NCBI GenBank assembly: GCA_963784645.1
Contig: CAWARY010000002.1
Span: 496,001 to 560,000 of the forward strand
Source: JBBRVW01 sp963784645
GTDB lineage: Bacteria; Actinomycetota; Actinomycetes; JACCUZ01
Reading direction: 5' to 3'
Length of the DNA stretch: 64,000 nucleotides
Shown: piece after piece, positions 31,712-40,328 of the stretch
How positions within the stretch are numbered: position 1 is the first letter of the stretch
How the letters are laid out: the number at the start of each line of letters is the position of its first letter
Notes under the pieces: model-generated
Database searches by the model: none
The model's input: only the letters and a program-made list of their open reading frames with translations
What the model was told of the DNA's origin: nothing
Translations under genes and position numbers: made by a program

Positions 31712-32192
31712 CAGGCACCTCCGTGACGAGCGTCGACGGGTCCGCGTAGGCGGTGACGAGCTCCGGTCGCGGCGGTGGCACTGCCACGACCGGGCAGTCG
31801 GCGTGCGACAGGACGAAGTGGCTGATCGAGCCGTGCAGGACGCGACCCAGGCCGCGGTGCTCGTGGGTGCCAACGACCAGGACGCAGTCGTCCTCCTGGG
31901 CAGCGGCGGCGACCAGCGTCGGACCCGCCGCCCCTTCGACGACCTCGAGGCTCCAGGGCGCCGACGGGTCCGGCAGGACGGCGGCCAGCCACGACTCGGC
32001 CGCGGCGCGCGCGGCGAGCTCCTGCTCGTGCCGGAGCTCCGCCACCGGCGTGTAGATCGTGGCGGTGTCGTCGCGCCACGCGTGCAGGACCCGTGTCCGG
32101 CGATGCGTCACCCGGGCGAAGTCCCGGGCCCAGCTCAGCGCCTCGGCCGAGGCCCGGGAGCCGTCCAGGCCCACCACAACGGTTCCGCTCAT
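31695..32192 (-). CDS. Universal stress protein, single Usp domain
   Basis: A 165-residue protein from ATG 32192. TVVVGLDGSRASAEAL begins the domain; VVGTHEHRGLGRVLHGSISHFVLSHADCPVVAV ends it and has the same HEH-containing loop as the Usp at 23711, so the two are close paralogues. It is the first gene of the sulfur-relay operon (Usp, flavoprotein, DsrC-like, DsrE-like), with overlap or tiny gaps between the genes, and it stands behind the palindrome at 32289. Confidence 0.9.
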   Translation of the reverse strand: MSGTVVVGLDGSRASAEALSWARDFARVTHRRTRVLHAWRDDTATIYTPVAELRHEQELAARAAAESWLAAVLPDPSAPWSLEVVEGAAGPTLVAAAAQEDDCVLVVGTHEHRGLGRVLHGSISHFVLSHADCPVVAVPPPRPELVTAYADPSTLVTEVPDVPRF

Positions 32193-32288
32193 GGGGTTCT
32201 CCTCTTCCTCCCCTCCACCGTGGCGGCCGCGGAGCCGGAGCGGTACGGCCCAAGGACCCGGCCGGGCGTCCCTGTCGCCCCGCCGGGC

Positions 32289-32302
32289 GGGACGAAGGTC
32301 CC
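32289..32302. promoter_or_regulatory. DevR-box-like site of the sulfur-relay operon
   Basis: GGGACGAAGGTCCC matches 12 of 14 positions of GGGACTWWAGTCCC, with both outer arms intact. It lies 97 bases upstream of the Usp start at 32192. The remaining part of this 250-base region shows nothing else recognisable. Confidence 0.65.
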
Positions 32303-32442
32303 GGCTGCGCCGCAGGCGGCGCGGGACGGTGGGAACGACCGCTCGAACGGTGGACGGCAGATGGGTCGACGGCACTCGGCCGGGCGAGGGAGTGGGCCCG
32401 GGTGCTCAGGCGCGGACTGGGCGCACGGGGCAGGCTTGAACC

Positions 32443-32721
32443 ATGCAGAGGACGGCAGCCCGCGGCCCCGGCGCCGTCATCCTCGGCATCGTGACCGGCT
32501 TGGCCTCCGTCCCGTTCCTCCTGTCGCTCCTCGACCGCCCCGCCGTTCTGGCCTGCCTCGGGCTCGCGGTCCTGGTTGCCGCCGTGGCGCTGCCGGGTTG
32601 GGCGCGCACGGGACTGCTGGCCGGGGTGGCGTCCGCCGTCCTCGGCACCATGGCGGCACTGGTGCTCGCGGCCGCAGCCTTGTGGCTCCTGGTGGAGGGG
32701 GTGGCCGCGATCCTCGGCTGA
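32443..32721 (+). CDS. Small hypothetical membrane protein
   Basis: A 92-residue protein from ATG 32443 with three hydrophobic segments (about residues 11 to 29, 33 to 51 and 59 to 88) and only short loops. No family is recognised. No strong ribosome-binding site is visible (GGGGCAGG lies 8 to 15 bases before the start). The frame is intact in a region where the opposite strand has long open frames, so it could be fortuitous, but the regular membrane pattern favours a real gene. Confidence 0.5.
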   Translation: MQRTAARGPGAVILGIVTGLASVPFLLSLLDRPAVLACLGLAVLVAAVALPGWARTGLLAGVASAVLGTMAALVLAAAALWLLVEGVAAILG

Positions 32722-32766
32722 GCCGCACCCTGGTGGCCGGCCGTCCGACCGGCGACGATGGACCCC

Positions 32767-33006
32767 ATGAGCGACTCCGGTCTCCACCACCAGATCTCCG
32801 ACCTCGTCCGGCGCGAGCACGAGCTGCGCGAGCAGCTCGCCGCCGGTGGCGCCGACGAGGACCGCGCGACCCTCCGCCAGGTCGAGGAGTCCCTCGACCA
32901 GTGCTGGGACCTGCTGCGCCAGCGCGACGCCAAGCGCGACGCGGGCGACGATCCGGCAGCCGCCCGGGTCCGGCCGGTCTCCGAGGTCGAGGGCTACCTG
33001 CAGTAG
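32767..33006 (+). CDS. DUF2630 family protein
   Basis: A 79-residue protein; ATG 32767 is preferred to the in-frame ATG 32758. It shows the family layout: ISDLVRREHELREQLA near the N-terminus, then LDQCWDLLRQRDAKRDAGDDP and the C-terminal VEGYLQ. It is predicted to be a charged helical hairpin. The function is unknown. Confidence 0.8.
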   Translation: MSDSGLHHQISDLVRREHELREQLAAGGADEDRATLRQVEESLDQCWDLLRQRDAKRDAGDDPAAARVRPVSEVEGYLQ

Positions 33007-33097
33007 CCGCTGCCCGGTCGAGCCCGCACGACCCCGCCGTGCCCCGGCGTCCGGGTCCGACCAGGAACAGACCTGCCTCGTTCCTCGTTGCCCCGGC

Positions 33098-33484
33098 ATG
33101 ACCGTCGCGCGCGCCACCCGTACCCGCAGCACCGCCCACCTCGACGAGGCGCGTACCCGGCTGACCGCTGAGCGCGTAGCTGCCTCGGCCCGCGTCGCTG
33201 CCCTGCAGCGCGTGGTGAACGACATCGTCGAGTCGGCCAAGGGCGGTGCGACCGACGACGAGCACGACGCCGAGGGCGCCACCATCGCCTTCGAGCGGGC
33301 CCAGGCGATGTCGCTCGTCGAGGAGACCCGGCTGCAGATCGACACGCTCGACGAGGCGCTGTCCCGGATCGACGCCGGCAGCTACGGGACGTGCGAGTCG
33401 TGCGGCGACGCGATCGCCCCCGAGCGACTCACCGCCCGGCCCGCCGCCACCCTCTGCATCACCTGCGCCTCCCGGCGCCGCTGA
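33098..33484 (+). CDS. DksA/TraR-type zinc-finger protein
   Basis: A 128-residue protein from ATG 33098. A helical N-terminal half is followed by SRIDAGSYGTCESCGDAI and LCITCASRRR, giving the C-x2-C ... C-x2-C zinc finger of the DksA/TraR family. In proteobacteria, such proteins enter the RNA polymerase secondary channel; many actinobacterial members are uncharacterised and may act differently (CarD and RbpA are the better-known polymerase factors there). Confidence 0.85.
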   Translation: MTVARATRTRSTAHLDEARTRLTAERVAASARVAALQRVVNDIVESAKGGATDDEHDAEGATIAFERAQAMSLVEETRLQIDTLDEALSRIDAGSYGTCESCGDAIAPERLTARPAATLCITCASRRR

Positions 33485-33619
33485 CCTCTCGCCCGGGCCG
33501 GGCTCGGGCCGGGGGTAGCCGCCGCCGTGCGGCCGATCGGGTGACCCTGCCCGGTTCGGTGCGCGGGTGTCCCGCCTCGCCTGCTAGGCGAACGTGACAC
33601 CGCGTGGTGAAGTGGTCGC

Positions 33620-36600
33620 ATGAGCGCGGCCTGGCAGGCGGCCGAGGCCCTGCTGTCGGCCGCCGCGGCAACCGCGGTGGCCACCGGGGTCGCGTTGCGA
33701 CGTCCTCCCCACCGCACCGCGTGGCTTCTCGTCGGAGCCTGCCTGGCCGCGTTCGCGGCCGGCGACCTGCTGGCTCTGTCGACCGGTCGCACCGGCACGA
33801 TCGGGCCGGTCGACGCCGTCTACCTGGCCGGCTATCCGGCCCTGGCGGCCGGCCTGCACGTCATGCACCGTGAGGGCGATCGCACCCGCGACCGCGCCGG
33901 GCTCGTCGACGCCGCGATCCTCGCGATGACCGCCGGTCTCGCGGGCTGGGTCTTCCTCGTCGGCCCGGTGATCGGCTCGGCGACCGGTCCCGAGCGCGCC
34001 GCGCTGCTCGCCTACCTCGTCCTCGACGTCGCCGTCCTCGGGGTGGCCACCCGCCTGGTCGTCGGCGGTCCGACCCGCGTGGTCCCGACGTTGCTCGCCC
34101 TCGGGGTGGCCGCACTGCTGGTCACCGACGTCGTGCACCTGCGCACCGGCGTCGCGGGACGCTCCGACCTCGGCGATCCGGTGCACGCCGGCTGGGTGCT
34201 GGCCGTGCTGCTGCTCGCCGCCGCGGCGATCCATCCCGACGTACGGCAGGGCGTCGCCGCCGCCCCGAACCGGCGCGAGGCGCTCTCCCGGGTCCGGCTG
34301 GCGCTGCTCGCGGCGGTCGTCCTCATCCCACCGGCTCTGATGAGCCTGCAGGCGGCGCGCGCCGAGTACGAGGACATCGCGGTGCTCGCAGCCGGCCTCG
34401 GCGTGCTCGTCGCACTCGTGGTCGCGCGGGTCGGCCTGCTCATGGGTGACGTCGCCGCCACGGCGGTCCGCGAGCGCACCCTGCGCACCGCCGCGGCGGA
34501 GTTCGTCGCGGCGGGCGACCGGCCGCGGATCCACGCGGCCGTGCTGCGCGCTCTCGACCTCCTCGTCGGCGCGGACGTCGTGGCCTGCCGCATCGTCGAC
34601 GTCACCGCCCTCGACGAGGTCGAGGTGGTTGCCGGCGGTGGCCGGCACGACGCCCGCGTCCGTGGCCGCTCGCTCGCCCCCACCCTGCTGCCGTACGCGG
34701 GCGCCGGCACGGCGTTCCGCTCGGTGACCCTGGACGAGCTCGACCTCGACGTCGTCTCGGGCCTCGGCCTGCGCGACGTGCAGGGCCAGCTGCGGGTCTT
34801 CCCGGTCCGGGTGCACGGCGAGCTGCTGGCGGTGGTCGTGGCCATCGTGGCCAAGCCGCTGGAGCCCGGCACCGTCGACGCCGTCGAGACGCTCGTCGCC
34901 CAGCTCGCGCTCGCGCTCGAGTCGGTCACCCTCGCCGACGACCTGCACGTGCGGCAGAGCGAGGCGCGGTTCCGGGCCCTGGTGCAGAACTCCTCCGACG
35001 CCATCCTGCTGCTGGACCGCGAGGCGTCCGTGACCTACCAGAGTCCCTCGGCCGATCGGATGTTCGGCTACGCCGACGACGAGCTGGTCGGCCACAGCGT
35101 CGAGGACCTCTGCCACCCCGACGACCTGCTGCCCGTGCAGTCCGGGCTGACCGAGGTCCTCTCCAGCCCCGGCCTCACCCGGCGGCTCGAGCTGCGGCTG
35201 CGTCGTCGCGGCGGAGGCTGGCTGGACGCCGAGGCGGCGGTCACCAACCTGCAGGACGACCCGAACGTCCGCGCCACCGTCGTCACCATCCGCGACATCA
35301 GCGAGCGCAAGCAGTTCGAGATGCAGCTGACCCACCAGGCGTTCCACGACGAGCTCACCGGCCTGGCCAACCGCGCGCTCTTCATGGACCGGGTCGCCCA
35401 CGGGCTGGCCCGACGTGAGCGAGACGGCACCGGGCTCGCCGTCCTGCTGCTCGACCTCGACGACTTCAAGACGGTGAACGACGGTCTCGGCCACGCCGCC
35501 GGCGACTCGATGCTGCGCGCGGTCGCCGAGCGGCTGGCCACGCTCGTCCGCCCCGGCGACACGACGGCGCGGCTCGGGGGCGACGAGTTCGCGATGGTGC
35601 TCGTCGACCTGCCGAGCGAGCGGTCCGCGGTGCACGCCGTCGAGCGCATCATGTCCGTGCTCGGGCAGCCGCTGCTCCTCGAGGGCAAGGAGATCTTCGC
35701 GCACTGCAGCATCGGGATCGCGTTCGCCGGCGACGACTTCTCCGGGGGCGGCGGGGCGGTCACTCCGGAGCAGCTGCTGCGCAACGCCGATGCCGCGATG
35801 TACGTCGTGAAGACCGACGGCAAGGGCCGGTACGCCATCTTCCAGCCGCACATGCACGCCGCTGCCCTGCACCGTCTCGACCTCCGGGCCGACCTGCAGC
35901 GGGCGCTCGACAACGGCGAGTTCATCCTCCACTACCAGCCGATCGTCTCGATGACGACCGGCGGCGTGGTCGGTGTCGAGGCCCTGGTGCGCTGGATGCA
36001 CCCGCAGCGCGGCATGGTCGCGCCGGACGCGTTCATCCCGCTCGCCGAGGAGACCGGTCTCGTCGTGCCGCTCGGGCTCTGGGTCCTCGAGCACGCCTGC
36101 CGGCAGGTCGCGTCGTGGTCGGTCGACAACCCCGGCCTGTCGGTGAGCGTCAACGTGTCGCAGCGCCAGCTGCGCCGGCCGGAGTTCGGGGCCGAGGTCG
36201 GTTCGGTGCTCGCCCGCACCGGGATCGAGCCGTCACGGATCGCGCTGGAGATCACGGAGAGCGCGATCATGGCCGAGGTCGAGCCCACGATCGAGCGGCT
36301 CCAGGTGCTCAAGGGACTCGGCGTCCGGGTGGCTGTCGACGACTTCGGGACCGGCTACTCGTCGTTCTCCTGGCTCCGCCAGCTGCCGGTCGACGTCCTG
36401 AAGATCGACAAGGAGTTCGTCGACGAGCTGGGCCGCCGCGAGCAGGGCGGCTTCCTGGTGGCGGCCATCATCGACCTCGCGCACAACCTGGGGCTGCGCA
36501 CCGTCGCGGAGGGGATCGAGCGGCCGACCCAGCTGGCCCGCCTCAAGGACATGCACTGCGACCTCGGCCAGGGCTTCCACGTGGGCAGGCCGATGCCGGC

Positions 36601-36703
36601 CGCCGACGTCGTCGACCTCCTGGCCCTCGAGCGGGCGCGCGGCCACAGCGCCGGCACACAGCCCGGCCAGCGCACCACGGCCGACTCCGGCTGGGCCAGC
36701 TGA
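33620..36703 (+). CDS. Membrane-anchored PAS-GGDEF-EAL protein (c-di-GMP turnover)
   Basis: A 1027-residue protein. About eight hydrophobic segments fill residues 1 to 280, followed by a GAF-like region, a PAS domain (about 448 to 560, ending TIRDISERKQFE), GGDEF (about 570 to 730) and EAL (about 755 to 1000). GGDEF is intact in RLGGDEFAMVL with an RxxD inhibitory site (RPGD) at the normal distance. EAL is intact with GVEALVRW, ITESAIM, DDFGTGYSS and LKIDKEFV. Both synthesis and breakdown of c-di-GMP are therefore possible. The membrane part could sense an unidentified signal. Confidence 0.88.
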   Translation: MSAAWQAAEALLSAAAATAVATGVALRRPPHRTAWLLVGACLAAFAAGDLLALSTGRTGTIGPVDAVYLAGYPALAAGLHVMHREGDRTRDRAGLVDAAILAMTAGLAGWVFLVGPVIGSATGPERAALLAYLVLDVAVLGVATRLVVGGPTRVVPTLLALGVAALLVTDVVHLRTGVAGRSDLGDPVHAGWVLAVLLLAAAAIHPDVRQGVAAAPNRREALSRVRLALLAAVVLIPPALMSLQAARAEYEDIAVLAAGLGVLVALVVARVGLLMGDVAATAVRERTLRTAAAEFVAAGDRPRIHAAVLRALDLLVGADVVACRIVDVTALDEVEVVAGGGRHDARVRGRSLAPTLLPYAGAGTAFRSVTLDELDLDVVSGLGLRDVQGQLRVFPVRVHGELLAVVVAIVAKPLEPGTVDAVETLVAQLALALESVTLADDLHVRQSEARFRALVQNSSDAILLLDREASVTYQSPSADRMFGYADDELVGHSVEDLCHPDDLLPVQSGLTEVLSSPGLTRRLELRLRRRGGGWLDAEAAVTNLQDDPNVRATVVTIRDISERKQFEMQLTHQAFHDELTGLANRALFMDRVAHGLARRERDGTGLAVLLLDLDDFKTVNDGLGHAAGDSMLRAVAERLATLVRPGDTTARLGGDEFAMVLVDLPSERSAVHAVERIMSVLGQPLLLEGKEIFAHCSIGIAFAGDDFSGGGGAVTPEQLLRNADAAMYVVKTDGKGRYAIFQPHMHAAALHRLDLRADLQRALDNGEFILHYQPIVSMTTGGVVGVEALVRWMHPQRGMVAPDAFIPLAEETGLVVPLGLWVLEHACRQVASWSVDNPGLSVSVNVSQRQLRRPEFGAEVGSVLARTGIEPSRIALEITESAIMAEVEPTIERLQVLKGLGVRVAVDDFGTGYSSFSWLRQLPVDVLKIDKEFVDELGRREQGGFLVAAIIDLAHNLGLRTVAEGIERPTQLARLKDMHCDLGQGFHVGRPMPAADVVDLLALERARGHSAGTQPGQRTTADSGWAS

Positions 36704-36762
36704 CCCCACACCCGCCCAGCCGGCCGACGGTCACGTTTCGGGACGAGACGGGCGGGGGGCCG

Positions 36763-36789
36763 TTGCCCGCGGCAACCACTTACTAGGAT
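36763..36789 (+). promoter_or_regulatory. Probable leaderless promoter of the fatty-acid methyl-branching genes
   Basis: A clear -10 element TAGGAT (36784..36789) lies 7 bases before the ATG at 36797, so transcription should begin at or next to the start codon. The -35 is poor (TTGCCC, 36763..36768, spacing 15). No Shine-Dalgarno sequence is present, which fits a leaderless mRNA. Confidence 0.5.
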
Positions 36790-36796
36790 CGCAGGC

Positions 36797-38185
36797 ATGG
36801 TCGTGCACGAGGACGCGCGGCGTCGGCTGGTCGCGCAGTACGACACGATCCCGGCGGGTGCCCCGGTCCGCCTGGCGAAGCGCACCTCCAACCTCTTCCG
36901 GCCGCGGGACAGGACTTCCGCGCCCGGACTCGACGTCGCCGCCTTCGACTCGGTGCTGGCTGTCGACCCGGTCACCCGCACCTGCGACGTGCAGGCGATG
37001 ACGACCTACGAGGACCTGGTCGACGCGACCCTCGTGCACGGGCTGATGCCGACGGTGGTGCCGCAGCTCAAGACGATCACCATCGGCGGCGCGGTGACCG
37101 GGCTGGGCATCGAGTCCTCGTCGTTCCGCGCCGGGCTGCCGCACGAGTCCGTGCGCGGGATCGAGGTGCTCACCGGCGACGGCCAGGTGGTCACTGCCGC
37201 CCCGGAGGGGGAGCACGCCGACCTCTTCCGCGCCTTCCCCAACTCCTACGGCACCCTCGGCTACGCCCTGCGCCTGACCATCGACCTCGAGCCGGTCCGG
37301 CCGTACGTCCGGCTGCGGCACGTCCGCTTCCACGACCTCGGTGACGTCACCGACGCCGTGGCGAGCATCATGGCGGACCGCACGTACGACGGCGAGCCGG
37401 TCGACTTCCTCGACGGCACCGTCTTCACCGCCGACGAGGTCTACCTCACGCTCGGCTCGTGGGCCGACGCGGCGCCGTACACCAGTGACTACACGGGCAG
37501 CCAGGTCTACTACCGGTCGATCCAGCAGCGCTCGGTCGACTACCTCACCGTGCGCGACTACCTCTGGCGGTGGGACACCGACTGGTTCTGGTGCTCGCGC
37601 GCCTTCGGGGCGCAGAACCCGCGGATCCGCCGGGTGTGGCCCAAGCGCTGGCTGCGCAGCGACGTCTACTGGAAGCTCATCCGGCTCGAGAACCGCTACC
37701 ACGTGGCCGCCCGGCTCGACGCCCGCAGGGGCCGCCCCCCGCGCGAGCGGGTGGTGCAGGACGTCGAGGTCCCGCTCGACCGCACGGCGGAGTTCCTGCG
37801 GTGGTTCCTGGCCGAGGTCCCGATCGAGCCGATCTGGCTGTGCCCGCTGCAGCTGCGCGACACCGGTCCGTCGGCGCTGTACGCCGACACCGGGGCGTCA
37901 CCCTGGCCGCTCTACCCGCTGCGCCGCGGCGTCCCCTACGTCAACGTGGGCTTCTGGTCGACGGTCGCGATCGACCGCGGCCGGGCCGACGGCGACGTGA
38001 ACAGGGCGATCGAGCGCAAGGTCACCGAGCTCGGGGGGCACAAGGGCCTCTACTCCGACGCGTACTACGGCGAGGATGAGTTCTGGGCCCTGTACGGCGG
38101 TGAGGACTACCACGCGGCGAAGAAACGGTTCGACCCGCAGGCGAGACTGCTCGACCTCTATGCGAAGGCGGTGCAACGACGATGA
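36797..38185 (+). CDS. tmsA: FAD-linked reductase for 10-methyl branched fatty acids (TmsA/BfaA-like)
   Basis: A 462-residue FAD-binding oxidoreductase from ATG 36797. The PCMH-type FAD-binding domain is seen in PQLKTITIGGAVTGLGIESSS and VRGIEVLTGDGQVV; the C-terminal half resembles DHCR24-type reductases. In actinobacteria the neighbouring gene pair makes 10-methylene fatty acyl chains and reduces them to 10-methyl (tuberculostearic-type) lipids. Its stop overlaps the start of the methyltransferase (ATGA at 38182), strong evidence for a functional pair. Confidence 0.82.
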   Translation: MVVHEDARRRLVAQYDTIPAGAPVRLAKRTSNLFRPRDRTSAPGLDVAAFDSVLAVDPVTRTCDVQAMTTYEDLVDATLVHGLMPTVVPQLKTITIGGAVTGLGIESSSFRAGLPHESVRGIEVLTGDGQVVTAAPEGEHADLFRAFPNSYGTLGYALRLTIDLEPVRPYVRLRHVRFHDLGDVTDAVASIMADRTYDGEPVDFLDGTVFTADEVYLTLGSWADAAPYTSDYTGSQVYYRSIQQRSVDYLTVRDYLWRWDTDWFWCSRAFGAQNPRIRRVWPKRWLRSDVYWKLIRLENRYHVAARLDARRGRPPRERVVQDVEVPLDRTAEFLRWFLAEVPIEPIWLCPLQLRDTGPSALYADTGASPWPLYPLRRGVPYVNVGFWSTVAIDRGRADGDVNRAIERKVTELGGHKGLYSDAYYGEDEFWALYGGEDYHAAKKRFDPQARLLDLYAKAVQRR

Positions 38186-39489
38186 GCGCGTTCAAGCTCG
38201 ACGGCTCCCGGACCCGGGCCGGCACGGTGACGCTGGGCGACATCTTCGAGGGGCTCTTCGGTGCCGACGCACCGGTGCGGTTCTCGGCGTACGACGGCAG
38301 CACCGCCGGCAGCAAGGACGCCCGGCTCGGCCTCCGCATAGTCAACCCGCGCGGCGTCTCGTACCTCGCGACCGCCCCCGGCTCGCTCGGCATGGCGCGC
38401 GCGTACATCAAGGGTGACCTCGAGATCGAGGGTGCGCACCCCGGCAACCCGTACGAGATGCTCAAACTGATCGATGACGACCTGCGCATCAACCGGCCGC
38501 CCATGACGCAGGCGGTGGAGTGGGCCCGGCAGCTCGGTGCCCGCACGTTCGTGCCGCCGCCGCTGCCCGAGCAGGAGGTCGTGCCCACCTGGCGCCGCGG
38601 CATCCGGCACTCGCGCGACCGCGACGCCAGCTCGATCAGCTACCACTACGACGTGTCGAACACGTTCTACGAGCACGTGCTCGGCTCGTCGATGACCTAC
38701 ACCTGCGCGTGCTACCCGACCGAGGAGGCGACGCTGGAGGAGGCGCAGGCGCACAAGTACGACCTGGTGGCCAGGAAGCTCGGGCTGCAGCCCGGCATGC
38801 GGCTGCTCGACGTCGGCTGCGGCTGGGGCGGCATGGTGCGGCACGCCGCCAAGAACTACGGCGTGCGGGTCATCGGCGTGACCTTGTCGCAGGCGCAGGC
38901 GACCTGGGCGCAGCAGCGCATCGAGACGGAGGGACTCGGCGACACCGCGGAGGTACGCCACCAGGACTACCGCGACGTGCCCGAGCGTGACTTCGACGCG
39001 GTCAGCTCGATCGGACTGATCGAGCACATCGGCGTGAAGAACTACCCGGCGTACTTCGGCTTCCTCCGCTCCCGGCTGCGTCCGGGCGGTCGGCTGCTCA
39101 ACCACGGCATCACCCGGTCGGACAACAAGCACCCGGGGCTGCCGCGGCGCGGTTTCATCGGCCGCTACGTCTTCCCGGACGGCGAGCTCACCGGCTCGGG
39201 CGACATCGTGCGCGCGGTGGAGGACTCCGGCCTCGAGGTGCAGCACCAGGAGAACCTCCGGGTGCACTACGCCAAGACGCTGCACGCCTGGTGCGACAAC
39301 CTGGTGTCCAACTGGGATGCCTGCGTCGCCGATGCCAGCCTGCCGATCGCCAAGGTGTGGGGTCTCTACATGGCCGGCTCGGCGCTCGCGTTCGAGCGCA
39401 ACAACATCCAGCTGCACCAGGTGCTCGCCACCCGCACCGCAGACCACGGCGTGTCCGGGTACCCGCTGCGCCACGACTTCGGCGTCTGA
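38182..39489 (+). CDS. tmsB: SAM-dependent fatty-acyl methyltransferase (TmsB/BfaB/UfaA1-like)
   Basis: A 435-residue enzyme of the cyclopropane-fatty-acid-synthase family from ATG 38182. The SAM-binding motif is LLDVGCGWGGMVRHAA; YHYDVSNTFYEHVLGSSMTY and SIGLIEHIGVKNYPAYF are the lipid-site motifs of the family. In pair with the FAD reductase it should transfer methylene to the double bond of oleoyl-phospholipid. The overlap with the gene upstream and a 5-base gap to the TauE-like gene indicate one transcript. Confidence 0.85.
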   Translation: MSAFKLDGSRTRAGTVTLGDIFEGLFGADAPVRFSAYDGSTAGSKDARLGLRIVNPRGVSYLATAPGSLGMARAYIKGDLEIEGAHPGNPYEMLKLIDDDLRINRPPMTQAVEWARQLGARTFVPPPLPEQEVVPTWRRGIRHSRDRDASSISYHYDVSNTFYEHVLGSSMTYTCACYPTEEATLEEAQAHKYDLVARKLGLQPGMRLLDVGCGWGGMVRHAAKNYGVRVIGVTLSQAQATWAQQRIETEGLGDTAEVRHQDYRDVPERDFDAVSSIGLIEHIGVKNYPAYFGFLRSRLRPGGRLLNHGITRSDNKHPGLPRRGFIGRYVFPDGELTGSGDIVRAVEDSGLEVQHQENLRVHYAKTLHAWCDNLVSNWDACVADASLPIAKVWGLYMAGSALAFERNNIQLHQVLATRTADHGVSGYPLRHDFGV

Positions 39490-39494
39490 CCCGC

Positions 39495-40259
39495 TTGCCC
39501 GAGCTGACGGTCGCCAGCTGGGGCCTGCTCGTCGTCGCGGCGGTGGCAGTCGGGTTCGCCAAGACCGGCATCAGCGGCGTGGGCTCGGTGGCGTCGGCGC
39601 TGTTCGCGGTCGTGCTGCCGGCCCGGGAGTCCACCGGCGCGCTGCTGCCGCTGCTCATCGCGGGTGACCTCGTCGCGATCGCCCTCTACACCCGGCACAC
39701 CCAGTGGTCCCTGATCCGGCGGCTGTTCCCGTGGGTCGCGGCGGGCATCGTCGCCGGGGCGGTCTTCGTCGCCCACGTGGGCAACGGCGCGATGCGCACG
39801 GCGATCGGCCTGCTGCTGCTCGGGATGGTTGCTGTGCAGCTGGTGACCCAGAGCGGCCGGCTGCGCACCGCGCTCGGCCACCCGGGTGAAGGGCCGGTGC
39901 GAGCCAGCCACCGCGTCGCCGCCGCGGTCGTGGGGGTGGTGGCCGGCTTCGTCACGATGGTGGCCAACGCTTCCGGGCCGGTGATGACCGTCTACCTGCT
40001 GCTGTCCGGCTTCTCGATGCTGGCGTTCCTCGGCACCGGCGCGTGGTTCTTCCTCCTCGTCAACGTCTTCAAGCTGCCCTTCAGCATCGGGCTCGGGCTG
40101 GTCTCCATGGATGCCCTTCTTGCTGACGTGCTGCTGCTGCCCGCGATGGCGGTCGGTGCGCTCCTCGGTGCGCTGCTGATCCGCCGGATCGAGCAGCGCA
40201 CCTTCGAGCGGGTCGCGCTGGCACTCGTCGTCGTCAGCGCCGTCCCCCTGCTGCTCTGA
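39495..40259 (+). CDS. TauE/SafE-family membrane permease
   Basis: About 254 residues. The start is taken as TTG 39495; no ATG or GTG fits the frame upstream, and the ribosome-binding site is weak. The protein has about eight hydrophobic helices in two homologous halves (GFAKTGISGVGSVASALFAV and GFVTMVANASGPVMTVYLL), as in TauE/SafE sulfite/organosulfonate exporters. It follows the fatty-acid methyl-branching pair after 5 bases. The substrate is unknown, and a link to lipid methylation is not obvious. Confidence 0.8.
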   Translation: MPELTVASWGLLVVAAVAVGFAKTGISGVGSVASALFAVVLPARESTGALLPLLIAGDLVAIALYTRHTQWSLIRRLFPWVAAGIVAGAVFVAHVGNGAMRTAIGLLLLGMVAVQLVTQSGRLRTALGHPGEGPVRASHRVAAAVVGVVAGFVTMVANASGPVMTVYLLLSGFSMLAFLGTGAWFFLLVNVFKLPFSIGLGLVSMDALLADVLLLPAMAVGALLGALLIRRIEQRTFERVALALVVVSAVPLLL

Positions 40260-40328
40260 CCACCAAGCTGGTCCAGCCGGCCCACGCGGTCCGGTGGCCC
40301 CTGCTGCGGCGGCGCCCGTACTGGCGGG

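Noticed and set aside
33584..36094. An 836-codon open frame on the minus strand, opposite the GGDEF-EAL gene
   Set aside because: It is the mirror of a real gene in very GC-rich DNA; the peptide is rich in Gly, Asp, Arg, Val and His with no domain, whereas the plus strand has complete GGDEF and EAL motifs.
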